From Streptomyces sulfonofaciens (GTDB lineage Bacteria > Actinomycetota > Actinomycetes > Streptomycetales > Streptomycetaceae): a DNA stretch of 64,000 nucleotides. Within the stretch, counting starts at the first letter, position 1; every line of letters begins with the position of its first letter. Below the pieces are notes generated by a model. That model was given only the letters and a program-made list of their open reading frames with translations, was not told where the DNA came from and did no database searches. Position numbers and translations under genes: made by a program. This document shows positions 9,785 to 17,883 of the stretch, piece after piece. Where the stretch lies: contig NZ_BNCD01000012.1 of NCBI RefSeq assembly GCF_014656295.1, forward strand, positions 62,001-126,000, written 5' to 3'.

Positions 9785-10990
9785 ATGGCTCATTACCTCA
9801 GCGTCGGGAACCTCCCGCGCAAGCGCCACACCCAGCACCGCGGCCCGGCGGGCACGCTGTACTACGAGGAGCTGATGGGCGAGGAGGGCTTCTCCTCGAA
9901 CTCATCCCTGCTGTACCACGTCGGTATCCCGTCGGCTCTCACCGACGCCCGGCCGTGGGAACTGCCCGATCACTCGACCATCGCCAACCAGCCCCTCCTG
10001 CCACGGCATCTGCGGCTCCACGACCTCTTTCCCGGGCAGGCAGGGAAGTCCGTCGACGCGGTGACCGGTCGGCGCCTGGTCCTTGGCAACGATGACGTGC
10101 GGATCGCCTACGTTGCCGCCGACCGGCCCTCTCCGCTGTACCGGAACGCGACCGGCGACGAGTGCGTCTTCGTGGAGTCGGGCTCAGGGACGGTGGAAAC
10201 AGTCTTCGGCGACCTGCGGGTGGGAGCCGGCGACTACGTGATCCTGCCCCGGGCCACCACACACCGGTGGGTGCCCCACGGCCCGTACCCCCTGTGGCTG
10301 TACGTGATCGAGGCGAACAGCCACATCACCCCGGCAAGGCGGTTCCTGTCGCATCACGGGCAGTTCCTGGAGCACGCGCCGTACTGCGAGCGCGACCTGC
10401 GGGTGCCCGCCGACCCGCGCGTGGTGGAGGAGCAGGACGTCGAGGTCTACGTCAAGCACCGCGGATCCGGTCCCGGCGGGCTGGCAGGAACCGTGCACGT
10501 CGTGCCGGACCACCCCTTCGACGTGGTCGGGTGGGACGGGTGTCTCTACCCGTACGCGCTCAACATCTCGGACTACGAGCCGATCACCGGGCGCATCCAC
10601 CAGCCGCCGCCGGCCCACCAGGTCTTCGAGGGGGCGGGCTTCGTCATCTGCAACTTCGTGCCCCGCAAGGTGGACTACCACCCGCTGGCCGTCCCCGTGC
10701 CCTACTACCACTCCAACGTCGACTCCGACGAGGTGATGTTCTACGTCGGCGGTGACTACGAGGCCCGCAAGGGATCCGGAATCGGTCCCGGCTCGGTGTC
10801 CCTGCACCCGGGAGGCCACGCGCACGGACCTCAGCCCGGCGCCGTCGAGCGCAGTCTGGGGGCCGAGTTCTTCGACGAGCTGGCGGTCATGGTCGACACG
10901 TTCCGACCGCTGGAACTGGGTGAGGTCGGTCAGGCCGCCGACGACGGGGTGTACGCCTGGTCCTGGTCTCAGGGGCAGGTGTCGCCATGA
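9785..10990 (+). CDS. hmgA: Homogentisate 1,2-dioxygenase
   Basis: The protein has 401 residues, with GAGGAG ahead of ATG 9785. It opens the homogentisate ring to maleylacetoacetate. It is a cupin-fold protein. Features seen include GDECVFVESGSGTVETVFGD, the HPGGHAHGPQPGAVE segment near the C-terminus with iron-ligand histidines, and ERSLGAEFFDELAVMVDTF, which also occurs in the well-known enzymes. It is slightly shorter than proteobacterial HmgA (about 430), as is usual for actinobacterial forms. It sits 42 bp after hpd and overlaps the next start by 4 bp (ATGA). Confidence 0.93.
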   Translation: MAHYLSVGNLPRKRHTQHRGPAGTLYYEELMGEEGFSSNSSLLYHVGIPSALTDARPWELPDHSTIANQPLLPRHLRLHDLFPGQAGKSVDAVTGRRLVLGNDDVRIAYVAADRPSPLYRNATGDECVFVESGSGTVETVFGDLRVGAGDYVILPRATTHRWVPHGPYPLWLYVIEANSHITPARRFLSHHGQFLEHAPYCERDLRVPADPRVVEEQDVEVYVKHRGSGPGGLAGTVHVVPDHPFDVVGWDGCLYPYALNISDYEPITGRIHQPPPAHQVFEGAGFVICNFVPRKVDYHPLAVPVPYYHSNVDSDEVMFYVGGDYEARKGSGIGPGSVSLHPGGHAHGPQPGAVERSLGAEFFDELAVMVDTFRPLELGEVGQAADDGVYAWSWSQGQVSP

Positions 10991-11853
10991 CGCCCTCGTC
11001 CACCCCCGCACACCTGGCTCCCGCGCAGGAGCCTCTGCCGGGACATTTCCGCGGACTCTTCGACGACGCGGCGCTGTTCCCACCCGGAAACGCCCCCATG
11101 ACCACGGCGGTCACGCGTCACTTCGAGCACCGGACAGCCTGGTACGGCCCCATGGTGGGGCCCTTCGTCTGCACCGACCGCCGGTGGCGCGAACTGGCTT
11201 ACGGACTCGCCGTGCCGGGTCCCATGTTGCCGTTGTCGCTGGTGGTGCGGGAGTGGGAGGCGCTGCCCGAGACGCCGGCCGCCGTACGGGCCCATCCGCG
11301 AGTCCGGCTTGAGGCGGTGGAGTTCCTGCTGGAACCCGCGCACTCGGGCTACGGTCCGGCGTACTTCGCCGCCGAGCTGCCCCGCACAGCGACCGTCTAC
11401 GCCGAGGTGCCCCTTGGTGCGGAAGTGCCCGCGGACGTGCGGATGGCAGCCGAGGCCGGGTGGCGCGTCAAGTTCCGTACGGGCGGTACCGAGCCAGGGG
11501 CCTTCCCCAGCGAGTCGGCCCTGGCCAAGGGTCTGGTGCAGGCCGTTCGGGCGGGAGTTCCCTTCAAGCTCACCGCGGGCCTGCACCAGGCCATCCGCCA
11601 CACCGGCGCCGCCACCGGGTTCGAGCATCACGGCTTCCTCAACGCACTCGCGGCCACCGCCGCGGCCGGTGACGGCGCGGACGCACACACCGTCGCCCGC
11701 GTACTGGCCGACAGAACGGCCGACAGGGTTCGAGCCGCCTGCACACCGGCCCGCCTCGCCGCCGCACGCACCTGGTTCACCTCCTTCGGCACCTGCAGCA
11801 TCGACGAACCCATGACCGGCCTCGGCGCTCTGACACTGATCGGAAAGGACTGA
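10987..11853 (+). CDS. Conserved protein of unknown function inside the homogentisate operon
   Basis: The protein has 288 residues and is translationally coupled to hmgA (ATGA overlap) and to fahA (1-bp gap). No named domain is recognised. Conserved-looking segments are GLFDDAALFPPGNAP near the N-terminus, VEFLLEPAHSG in the middle, and a C-terminal block KFRTGGTEPGAFPS then GVPFKLTAGLHQAIRHTG and FEHHGFLN with many charged and His residues. The alternating strand/helix pattern suggests a barrel-like enzyme. By position it occupies the slot of maleylacetoacetate isomerase, the one pathway step for which no recognisable gene is present. That role is inference; it could equally be an accessory protein. 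Confidence 0.8.
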   Translation: MTPSSTPAHLAPAQEPLPGHFRGLFDDAALFPPGNAPMTTAVTRHFEHRTAWYGPMVGPFVCTDRRWRELAYGLAVPGPMLPLSLVVREWEALPETPAAVRAHPRVRLEAVEFLLEPAHSGYGPAYFAAELPRTATVYAEVPLGAEVPADVRMAAEAGWRVKFRTGGTEPGAFPSESALAKGLVQAVRAGVPFKLTAGLHQAIRHTGAATGFEHHGFLNALAATAAAGDGADAHTVARVLADRTADRVRAACTPARLAAARTWFTSFGTCSIDEPMTGLGALTLIGKD

Positions 11854-11854
11854 C

Positions 11855-13138
11855 ATGCCGACCCGCCCGACCACACGGCCGAGCCGCTCATGGGTGCCCA
11901 TGCGCCCGGACCACCCCTTCGGACCGCAGACCCTGCCGTACGGCTCGTTCACCGGACCTGACAGCCTGCCGCACGTCGGTGTGGCGATCGGGGACCACAT
12001 CCTGGATGTGACGGTGGCCTGGCGGATGCTGGCCGTCACCGACGAGGACCTCTTCGCCGCGGGCTCACTCGACCGGTTCCTCGCGGCCGGCCCGGCGACC
12101 TGGAGCCACGTCCGGACCGCACTCATCGAGTGGCTCTGCGACGCCTCGTACCGGGAATCCGTATCCCCGTTCCTGCTGCCCGCCCACGACGTGTCGATGC
12201 TGCTGCCGTTCACGGTCGCGGACTACGCCGACTTCTACGCCTCCGAACACCATGCCGCGAATCTGGGCAGGATGTTCCGGCCCGGTTCAAAACCCCTGAC
12301 GCCGAACTGGAAGCACATGCCGATCGGCTATCACGGCCGGGCCGGGACCGTCGTGGTGTCCGGCACCCCGGTGATCCGCCCCCGAGGGCAGCGGCGCTCC
12401 GCGGCGGGGGACGTCACCGTCGGGCCCAGCCTGCGGCTGGATATCGAAGCGGAACTCGGCTTCGTCGTCGGCGTGCCGACCGCCATGGGGGAGACCGTCG
12501 CCCTCGACGACTTCGACAGCCACGTCTTCGGAGTCTGCCTGGTCAACGACTGGTCGGCCCGCGACCTTCAGGCCTGGGAGTACGTCCCGCTCGGGCCGTT
12601 CCTCGGCAAGTCCTTCGCCACGTCCGTCTCGCCCTGGGTCGTCCCGCTGTCCGCTCTCCGGTCGGCACGCGTCGCTCCCCCGCCCCGGGATCCGAAACCG
12701 GTCCCCTACCTCGACGACAGCCAGGAGGCCGCCTGGGGCCTGGACGTACGGCTGGAGGTCGCTCTCAACGGGACCACGATCAGTGAGCCGGGTTTCGCCC
12801 AGATGTACTGGACGGCAGCGCAGCAGCTCGCCCACATGACGGTCAACGGCGCCCGACTGCGCACCGGGGACCTCTTCGCTTCGGGCACCATCAGCGGCCC
12901 CACCAAGGACAGCCGCGGTTCCCTCATCGAGCTGACGTGGAACGGTCTCGAACCCCTGACCGTGCCCGGAGGCCGCCGCACCTTTCTGGAGGACGGCGAC
13001 GAGGTGGTCATCACCGCCACCGCTCCCGGCCCGGCCGGCACCCGTGTCGGCCTGGGCGAGGTCAGAGGCACCGTGCTGCCACCGCCGGCACCGCCCGCCC
13101 GGTCAGGGGCACCATCCGCCCATGAAGGGACCCGATAG
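11855..13138 (+). CDS. fahA: Fumarylacetoacetase
   Basis: The protein has 427 residues. It hydrolyses fumarylacetoacetate to fumarate and acetoacetate, the last step of tyrosine breakdown. An N-terminal SH3-like domain ([20 protein letters not shown]) precedes the FAH barrel with [18 protein letters not shown], the acidic metal site in [11 protein letters not shown], and [19 protein letters not shown] then [14 protein letters not shown], which is diagnostic of true fumarylacetoacetases. The C-terminus has [13 protein letters not shown]. The proline-rich last 20 residues are an extra tail. The stop overlaps the next GTG by one base (TAGTG). Confidence 0.95.
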   Translation: MPTRPTTRPSRSWVPMRPDHPFGPQTLPYGSFTGPDSLPHVGVAIGDHILDVTVAWRMLAVTDEDLFAAGSLDRFLAAGPATWSHVRTALIEWLCDASYRESVSPFLLPAHDVSMLLPFTVADYADFYASEHHAANLGRMFRPGSKPLTPNWKHMPIGYHGRAGTVVVSGTPVIRPRGQRRSAAGDVTVGPSLRLDIEAELGFVVGVPTAMGETVALDDFDSHVFGVCLVNDWSARDLQAWEYVPLGPFLGKSFATSVSPWVVPLSALRSARVAPPPRDPKPVPYLDDSQEAAWGLDVRLEVALNGTTISEPGFAQMYWTAAQQLAHMTVNGARLRTGDLFASGTISGPTKDSRGSLIELTWNGLEPLTVPGGRRTFLEDGDEVVITATAPGPAGTRVGLGEVRGTVLPPPAPPARSGAPSAHEGTR

Positions 13139-13962
13139 TGGACAAGGTTGTTTCCTCCGCCGGTGAAGCCATCGCCGGCATCGGCCACCGGGCGTCCTTG
13201 GCGGTGGGCGGATTCGGACTCTGCGGAATCCCCAGCGCACTGATCCACGCCCTGCACGAGGCGGGTGTGGGCGATCTGGAGATCGTCTCCAACAACTGCG
13301 GTGTGGACGACTGGGGCCTGGGGATTCTGCTCCGTGACCGCCGCATCCGCAGGGTCGTCGCTTCGTACGTGGGAGAGAACAAGGAGTTCGCACGGCAGTA
13401 CCTGGCTGGCGAGCTGGAGGTCGAGCTCACCCCGCAGGGCACCCTCGCGGAACGACTGCGGGCCGGCGGCGCGGGCATCCCCGGCTTCTACACCCTCACC
13501 GGCACCGGCACGCAGGTCGCCGACGGCGGCCTGCCGTGGCGCTACCACCCCGACGGCAGCGTCGCCGTGGCCTCCCCGCCCAAGGAGACCAGGGACTTCC
13601 ACATCGAGGGGAACACCCGCAGCTACGTGCTGGAGGAAGCCATCGTCGCCGACTTCGGCCTCGTCCGGGCCTGGAAGGGCGACCGCCACGGCAACCTCGT
13701 GTTCCGCCGCAGCTCCCGGAACTTCAACCCCCTGTGTGCCATGGCCGGACGCGTCACCATCGCCGAGGTCGAGCATCTGGTGGAGCCCGGTGAACTGGCC
13801 CCGGACGCGATCCACCTCCCCGGCATCTACGTCCATCGCGTCCTGCCCCTCACACCCGAACAGGCTGGAGACAAACGCATCGAGCGCCGCACCAACAGGC
13901 AGCGCCCGGCCCCGGACGGGCTGTCCGCGGCGGGCGACGCCCCACAGGACAGGAGACCGTGA
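13138..13962 (+). CDS. scoA: 3-oxoacid CoA-transferase subunit A
   Basis: The protein has 274 residues from a GTG overlapping the fahA stop. This is the alpha subunit of a family I CoA transferase. Seen are [16 protein letters not shown] (the CoA-binding glycine turn near the N-terminus), [16 protein letters not shown], and a [19 protein letters not shown] segment typical of SCOT-like enzymes. With subunit B it should move CoA from succinyl-CoA to the acetoacetate released by FahA, feeding acetoacetyl-CoA to thiolysis. A 40-residue polar C-terminal tail exceeds the usual length of about 230. It overlaps scoB by 4 bp. Confidence 0.92.
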   Translation: MDKVVSSAGEAIAGIGHRASLAVGGFGLCGIPSALIHALHEAGVGDLEIVSNNCGVDDWGLGILLRDRRIRRVVASYVGENKEFARQYLAGELEVELTPQGTLAERLRAGGAGIPGFYTLTGTGTQVADGGLPWRYHPDGSVAVASPPKETRDFHIEGNTRSYVLEEAIVADFGLVRAWKGDRHGNLVFRRSSRNFNPLCAMAGRVTIAEVEHLVEPGELAPDAIHLPGIYVHRVLPLTPEQAGDKRIERRTNRQRPAPDGLSAAGDAPQDRRP

Positions 13963-14603
13963 CCGTGACCTTGACCCGAGAGCAGATGGCCGCCCGTGCC
14001 GCCCGGGAACTCCGTGACGGCGCCTACGTCAACTTGGGCATCGGCCTGCCCACACTCGTACCGAATCACATCGCCGAAGACATCGAGATCGTGCTGCACT
14101 CGGAGAACGGCATCCTGGGCGTCGGCGCCTACCCGTACGAGGGAGACGAGGACCCCGACCTGATCAACGCCGGCAAGGAGACCGTCAGTGTGCGCCGGGG
14201 CGCCTCCTTCTTCGATTCGGCGACGTCCTTCGGGATGATCCGCGGCGGCAAGGTCGACACCGCGATCCTCGGCGCCATGCAGGTCTCCGCCGACGGCGAC
14301 ATCGCCAACTGGGTGATCCCCGGCAAGATGGTCAAGGGCATGGGCGGGGCCATGGACCTCGTCCACGGAGCCAAAAAGGTCATCGTGCTCATGGAGCACA
14401 CCTCCAAGGGCGGCGCCCACAAGGTCGTCCGGGAGTGCTCCCTGCCGCTGACCGGCCGCCGCGTCGTCCAACGGATCATCACCGATCTCTGCGTCTTCGA
14501 CGTCACCGCCTCCGGGCTCGTCCTGCGCGAACTCGCCCCCGGTGTCACGGTCGACGAGGTCCGGACCCTGACGGAACCGGACTTCGCCGCCTGCCTCGGC
14601 TGA
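13959..14603 (+). CDS. scoB: 3-oxoacid CoA-transferase subunit B
   Basis: The protein has 214 residues. GTG 13959 overlaps the scoA stop; GTG 13965 has better spacing from AGGAG and is an alternative. The catalytic glutamate lies in SENGILGVG, the hallmark of subunit B, preceded by [31 protein letters not shown] and [19 protein letters not shown] are also conserved in this family. It forms the transferase with ScoA. It ends the tightly coupled part of the operon, 70 bp before the dehydrogenase gene. Confidence 0.93.
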   Translation: MTVTLTREQMAARAARELRDGAYVNLGIGLPTLVPNHIAEDIEIVLHSENGILGVGAYPYEGDEDPDLINAGKETVSVRRGASFFDSATSFGMIRGGKVDTAILGAMQVSADGDIANWVIPGKMVKGMGGAMDLVHGAKKVIVLMEHTSKGGAHKVVRECSLPLTGRRVVQRIITDLCVFDVTASGLVLRELAPGVTVDEVRTLTEPDFAACLG

Positions 14604-14673
14604 CTCCGCCCGGGAGCACGCCCCCAGGTCCCTTTCCCCTTTGCCTTCTCTGCCCGCCCTTTGAAGAGGAATC

Positions 14674-15900
14674 ATGAAAAACCTGCTTGCCCAATTCGAG
14701 AACGAAGCACCAGAGATCGTCTTCGAGTGGAACGACTCCGAAACGCCCGCCAAGGGGTGGGTCGTGATCAACTCTCTGCGCGGTGGCGCCGCCGGAGGCG
14801 GAACGCGTATGCGCCAGGGACTGGACCGCCGCGAGGTCGAGTCCCTGGCGAAGACCATGGAGATCAAGTTCACCGTGGCGGGACCGCCGATCGGCGGAGC
14901 GAAGTCCGGTATCGACTTCGATCCTTCGGACCCCCGCAAGCATGAGGTGCTGCGCCGCTGGTACAAGGCGGTCACCCCGCTGCTGAAGGAGTACTACGGC
15001 ACCGGCGGTGACCTGAACGTCGACGAGATGCAGGATGTCGTGCCGATCACAGAAAGCCACGGACTGTGGCATCCGCAGGAAGGAGTGGTCAACGGCCATT
15101 TCGGAGGAGGCACACGAGAACTCATCCAGCGCGTCGGCCAGCTCCGCGAGGGCGTGTCCAAAGCCGTCGAGGACCCGCGCTTCACCCCCGACGCGCTGCG
15201 CAGGTACACCGTGGCCGACCTCGTCACAGGCTGGGGCGTGGCAGAGTCCGTGCGGCACTACTACGCCACCTACGGCGGTGACATCACAGACAAGCGCGTC
15301 ATCGTCCAGGGCTGGGGCAATGTCGGGGCCGCCGCCGCCTACTACGCGGCGCAACAGGGCGCGCGCGTGGTCGGCGTGATCGACCGCAACGGCGGGGTGG
15401 TCAACCCCGACGGATACAACTTCTTCGAGATCCGCGAACTGTTCCTGGCCAGAGACGGCAACACGCTGCGAGCCGACGGCCTCGTGCCCTTCGGTGACAT
15501 CAACACAACCATCTGGGACACGGGCGCGGAGATCTTCCTGCCGTGCGCCGCCTCACGCCTGGTCGACCAGGAGCAGGTCGATCGTCTGGCCGCTCACGGC
15601 CTGGAAGTCATCGCCAGTGGCGCCAACGTGCCCTTCGCCGACGCGGAGATCTTCTACGGACCGGTCTACGAACACGCGGACCACAGCGTCGCCGTCATTC
15701 CGGACTTCATCGCGAACTGCGGCATGGCCCGCACCTACGCCCTTCTGATGCAGAACGACCTCGAGATCACCGACGAGGCGATCTTCAACGACGTGTCATC
15801 CACGATCGCCACCGCACTGCGTCAGTGCCACGCACGCTCACAGGCACCCGTCCGAGTCGCCGGCACCGCCTTCGAGATCGCCCTCAACCAGCTCCTGTGA
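14674..15900 (+). CDS. Glu/Leu/Phe/Val-type amino-acid dehydrogenase
   Basis: The protein has 408 residues, with GAGGAATC before ATG 14674. The catalytic domain holds the lysine in PPIGGAKSGIDFD and the aspartate in GTGGDLNVDE. A Rossmann domain follows (VIVQGWGNVGAAAAYYAAQQ, then VVGVIDRNGG). The length fits the octameric Phe/Leu-type branch rather than large glutamate dehydrogenases. It catalyses reversible oxidative deamination of an amino acid with NAD(P)+. Because it closes the hpd-hmgA-fahA-sco operon and no aminotransferase is present, deamination of tyrosine or phenylalanine to the 2-oxo acid that feeds Hpd is a reasonable inference. Substrate specificity cannot be read from sequence with confidence. 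Confidence 0.88.
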   Translation: MKNLLAQFENEAPEIVFEWNDSETPAKGWVVINSLRGGAAGGGTRMRQGLDRREVESLAKTMEIKFTVAGPPIGGAKSGIDFDPSDPRKHEVLRRWYKAVTPLLKEYYGTGGDLNVDEMQDVVPITESHGLWHPQEGVVNGHFGGGTRELIQRVGQLREGVSKAVEDPRFTPDALRRYTVADLVTGWGVAESVRHYYATYGGDITDKRVIVQGWGNVGAAAAYYAAQQGARVVGVIDRNGGVVNPDGYNFFEIRELFLARDGNTLRADGLVPFGDINTTIWDTGAEIFLPCAASRLVDQEQVDRLAAHGLEVIASGANVPFADAEIFYGPVYEHADHSVAVIPDFIANCGMARTYALLMQNDLEITDEAIFNDVSSTIATALRQCHARSQAPVRVAGTAFEIALNQLL

Positions 15901-16149
15901 GCCAGGCGCCCGCCGACCCGGGAACTCAGCCACGACGAAATCCCAGTACGTGAGGCACCAGGCACGGAACCTCCCACGACCGTGCGCACCCCGGCCGTCT
16001 CGCGGCCCCTCCCAGGCCACCCCTGATGTTGTCGATCGACTGGCCGTCGACATGGGCAGTCCGTCCGGACCTGAGCGGCCTGACCCCCGGCGGCGCCCTG
16101 CTGGGGAAGCGGACACGCCTTCGCGGCAATCCCGCAGCAAAGGCCGACA

Positions 16150-16405
16150 ATGATCCTGCTCAATGCGCCCGCCACCGAGGTCGACGTCCTGACCCGGCTG
16201 GTGCGCGCGACAACCTTCATCCACACCGGTGTCGACCTCAAGCACTCCGGCCTCTTCCTCGAAGGGCACCGGCGGCCGCCGCGCCACCCGGACCGCCGGC
16301 CGCAACCTCCTGCTCCACATGACTCCCTACGGCATCCGGACCAGGGCAGAGAAAGAGGACTGGGTCTCCGTCATCACCGCGATGGAAGCGCGGTCCTGGC
16401 CCTGA
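16150..16405 (+). pseudogene. Frameshifted small ORF of unknown family
   Basis: The first frame from ATG 16150 reads MILLNAPATEVDVLTRLVRA and then TTFIHTGVDLKHSGLFLEG before turning into Pro/Arg-rich nonsense. A +1 frame shift near 16260 restores a protein-like reading (RTAGRNLLLHMTPYGIRTR, then EKEDWVSVITAMEARSWP) to a stop at 16403-16405. The spliced product is about 84 residues, and I do not recognise it. Either a real frameshift mutation or a sequencing error would explain it. The rest of the 15901-16546 gap shows nothing further. Confidence 0.45.
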
Positions 16406-16546
16406 CGCGGGGCTCGGACCGCTGTTCCGGGTGGCGGTCCCGGTGCGGATGCCTGTCTCCAGTGCCCGGTCGGAAGCGCGGGTGCCTCGTCGTATCCGCT
16501 CTCCCAGCCCGACATGGCATCGAACCGCCCGTGACAAGCATCCGGT

Positions 16547-17395
16547 TCACTCCGTCCGCCACCAGTCGCGCAGCCGGTCCGCCTCGGCCGCAGCCTGGGC
16601 ACGCCCTGCCTCGGCCGCGCGTGCGGTGGCCGACGGATCCGCCATGGTCCGGATGCCTTTGGCCAGCGACGCGCGGCTCCTCTCGTCCGGGACCACCGTG
16701 ACCACCTCGGCGCCCGTCTTCCGCACGAGGGCCGTCTCGACGTCCAGGGACGGCATGACCACCGGAGCCAGTACGAGGACTCTGCCCGCGCGTTCCGGCG
16801 GCGAAGTGATCAGATCGACGTTGGTGCAGGACCGTGCGCCGCCGTCCACCCATGTCCGCCCGCCGAGGAGAACGGGGGCCACGGCCCCGGGCGCGGCCGT
16901 GGACGTGGCGACCCCGGTCGCGGGCGTCAGCCCGTCGCCCTGCTGCCACACCCGTGGCCGGCCGGTCGCGGCGTCGACGCAGACCATCCGCAGCAGGCGC
17001 GGCCAGGGGGTGTCCGGTAGCCACTGCGCCCACTCGGCCGCGACCTCGTCGGCGGCCCGGGGCGGTATGCCCTTCGCGGCGGCCTGTGCCACCTGCCGGA
17101 TCTCCTCCTCGGTGGGATGTCCGCCTCCCGCGGTCCGGCCCACGCGGGCCAGCAGAGCGGGATCCGTGCCATGAGACTGACGGGAGTGCCACAGGGCCCG
17201 GTCGCGCATGGCGTCGAGGAAGTCGCTGAGCGGCTCCCCGCTCGACAACCAGGTGCCCAGCGCTGCGCCCGCGGAGGTCCCCAGGATCTCCGTGGCCGCC
17301 CGCACATCCACCCGCCGGTGCAGCAGCCCCTCACTCAGCCCGCCGAGCCATGCCGCCCCCACTGGGCCGCCCCCGCCCAATACCAGTGTCCGCAT
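16547..17395 (-). CDS. Patatin-like phospholipase family protein
   Basis: The protein has 282 residues. The patatin signature is complete: the oxyanion loop GGGGPVGAAW at the N-terminus, the nucleophile motif GTSAG, and the catalytic aspartate in WVDGGA. Such enzymes hydrolyse acyl groups from lipids using a Ser-Asp dyad. The C-terminus is a charged Ala-rich helix. No export signal is visible, so a cytoplasmic role is likely. It stands alone on the minus strand after vdcD, preceded by an A+T-rich promoter with an 18-bp tandem repeat. Confidence 0.9.
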   Translation of the reverse strand: MRTLVLGGGGPVGAAWLGGLSEGLLHRRVDVRAATEILGTSAGAALGTWLSSGEPLSDFLDAMRDRALWHSRQSHGTDPALLARVGRTAGGGHPTEEEIRQVAQAAAKGIPPRAADEVAAEWAQWLPDTPWPRLLRMVCVDAATGRPRVWQQGDGLTPATGVATSTAAPGAVAPVLLGGRTWVDGGARSCTNVDLITSPPERAGRVLVLAPVVMPSLDVETALVRKTGAEVVTVVPDERSRASLAKGIRTMADPSATARAAEAGRAQAAAEADRLRDWWRTE

Positions 17396-17430
17396 CAGTG
17401 ATCCTCACTTGTTGGCTTTTGACTGCCCGT

Positions 17431-17465
17431 TGATATATATGTGCCGCCTGATACATGTATGCCGC
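17431..17465. promoter_or_regulatory. Tandem 17-bp repeats upstream of the patatin gene
   Basis: Two near-identical units, TGATATATATGTGCCGC (17431-17447) and TGATACATGTATGCCGC (17449-17465), repeat with an 18-bp period; the second contains the palindrome ATACATGTAT (17451-17460). They lie 36-70 bp upstream of the patatin start on the minus strand. A repressor or activator site overlapping the promoter is likely, but no adjacent regulator gene is present. Confidence 0.45.
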
Positions 17466-17594
17466 TCCTGCGGCGCGTACGGTGCTCGCGGTCGGCCGTC
17501 CAGGTCCGGCCCTTCTCACCCGGGGCCGATGCCTCGTGCGTGTCGCTTCGGCGAGAGGCGGCGCGGACCGGTCGGCTCGCGGCACGGCCGTGCG

Positions 17595-17843
17595 TCAGGC
17601 GAGGGGCGACCGCAGGGGCGGAACCGTCGGAACTTCGGACGCGTTCTCGATCTCGTCCGCGGTCATCCTGAAGCCGTCGGGATAAGCGTCGCGGCTGCTG
17701 CGCCGGGCCGGTTCGCTCGTCCGCCACATGTACAGGCACCGCCCGCACTGCAGCACGTCCCAGACGCCCGGGACGGGCGAGGCGAAGATGTGCTCGACGG
17801 TTTCGTCCGCACATCGCGGGCACACACGCGGGGGAGCGGTCAT
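17595..17843 (-). CDS. vdcD: Non-oxidative hydroxyarylic acid decarboxylase subunit D (VdcD-like)
   Basis: The protein has 82 residues from ATG 17843, which has GGAG at good spacing; an ATG at 17870 is less likely. Two CxxC pairs (CPRCAD and QCGRC) suggest a zinc ribbon. The motifs ASPVPGVWDVLQCGRC and YMWRTSEPARR are those of VdcD/BsdD, the small partner of UbiD-type vanillate and 4-hydroxybenzoate decarboxylases. It lies 40 bp after the large subunit gene on the same strand. Its molecular role in the family is not well defined. Confidence 0.85.
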   Translation of the reverse strand: MTAPPRVCPRCADETVEHIFASPVPGVWDVLQCGRCLYMWRTSEPARRSSRDAYPDGFRMTADEIENASEVPTVPPLRSPLA

Positions 17844-17883
17844 GTCGTGCTCCGATTTCCGGGGAGTCAAGGGGTGTCCGAGG

